NCBI GenBank assembly: GCA_004297635.1
Contig: SCUQ01000040.1
Coordinates: 1-6,040, forward strand
DNA from: Rhizorhabdus sp.
GTDB taxonomy: Bacteria > Pseudomonadota > Alphaproteobacteria > Sphingomonadales > Sphingomonadaceae
DNA: 6,040 bases
Direction of reading: 5' to 3'
Positions 5,893 through 6,040 of the stretch are shown here, in pieces. How positions within the stretch are numbered: the first letter of the stretch is position 1; each line of letters opens with the position of its first letter. The notes under the pieces are model-generated. The model did no database searches. It was not told where the DNA came from and saw nothing but the letters and a program-made list of their open reading frames with translations. The translations under genes were made by a program, and so were the position numbers.

Positions 5893-6040
5893 CGGGAGCT
5901 TGTCCGGGAAGGGATGGCGAGGGCGCCGATATCGTTGACGGCACCTCAGGCCCGATCAAACGACGTTGACTCATCGGACCCCCGTTCCTAAAGGGGCCTC
6001 GCTTTGGCGGGGTCGCTCGTCGGCGTGGCGCCACCTTCCG
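5893..6040. other. Non-coding right flank with competing hairpins
   Basis: No convincing gene is seen. The only long frame (minus strand, 6034-5837) starts with GTG, is rich in Pro and Arg and runs back through the ydbL stop hairpin. CGTTGAC occurs at 5933-5939 and 5964-5970, 31 bases apart. The second contains TTGACT (5966-5971) with TAAAGG 17 bases downstream, a weak promoter-like pair. From 5977 to 6014 mutually exclusive stems are possible: GACCCC with GGGGTC, CCCC with GGGG (5993-5996), and CCTCGC (5997-6002) with GCGGGG (6007-6012). This may be the 5' region of a gene beyond the window. Confidence 0.35.

Noticed and set aside
5837..6034. 65-codon minus-strand frame at the right end
   Set aside because: It has a GTG start without a ribosome binding site, Pro/Arg/Ser-rich low-complexity sequence, and overlaps the ydbL stop and hairpin.

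Overview
The window looks like chromosomal DNA of a high-GC alphaproteobacterium, most likely a sphingomonad. This rests on GC-rich codon use, on the style of the large AsmA-like protein (an N-terminal anchor followed by the phrases FRTQRIEAI and GDPANPDLTADW), and on a TTAACCAT element of the kind bound by CtrA. Species assignment is inference from memory of protein families. No search was run.

Left part (1-1897, minus strand): two genes run leftward as a tight operon. The first is a 595-codon gene with a degenerate Rossmann/methyltransferase-like domain and a TPR-like helical C-terminal half. Eleven bases downstream starts a second gene that leaves the window after 32 codons and is not recognisable. 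Function here is uncertain. This type of protein often sits in surface-polysaccharide loci, but the window does not prove that.

Middle (1898-2069): a divergent intergenic region with a palindromic TGGTTAACCA that contains the CtrA-type half-site.

Right part (about 2070-5840, plus strand): a complete three-gene set, ydbH-ynbE-ydbL. YdbH is a huge inner-membrane-anchored AsmA-like protein, YnbE a tiny outer-membrane lipoprotein, and YdbL a periplasmic DUF1318 protein. In E. coli these build an intermembrane bridge thought to carry phospholipid to the outer membrane: YnbE joins the C-terminal end of YdbH, and YdbL controls YnbE assembly. The stop of ynbE overlaps the start of ydbL (ATGA). A 17-codon mini-ORF with a good ribosome binding site lies between ydbH and ynbE and also ends in an ATGA overlap with the ynbE start, suggesting a translational relay.

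Right end (5841-6040): no convincing gene. It holds a GC-rich hairpin just after ydbL, two CGTTGAC words and a set of competing hairpins.

Nothing resembling a mobile element, CRISPR array, tRNA or rRNA was seen. The most unusual items are the mini-ORF relay before ynbE, the cysteine pairs in YdbH and YdbL, and the unassigned methyltransferase-like/TPR protein.
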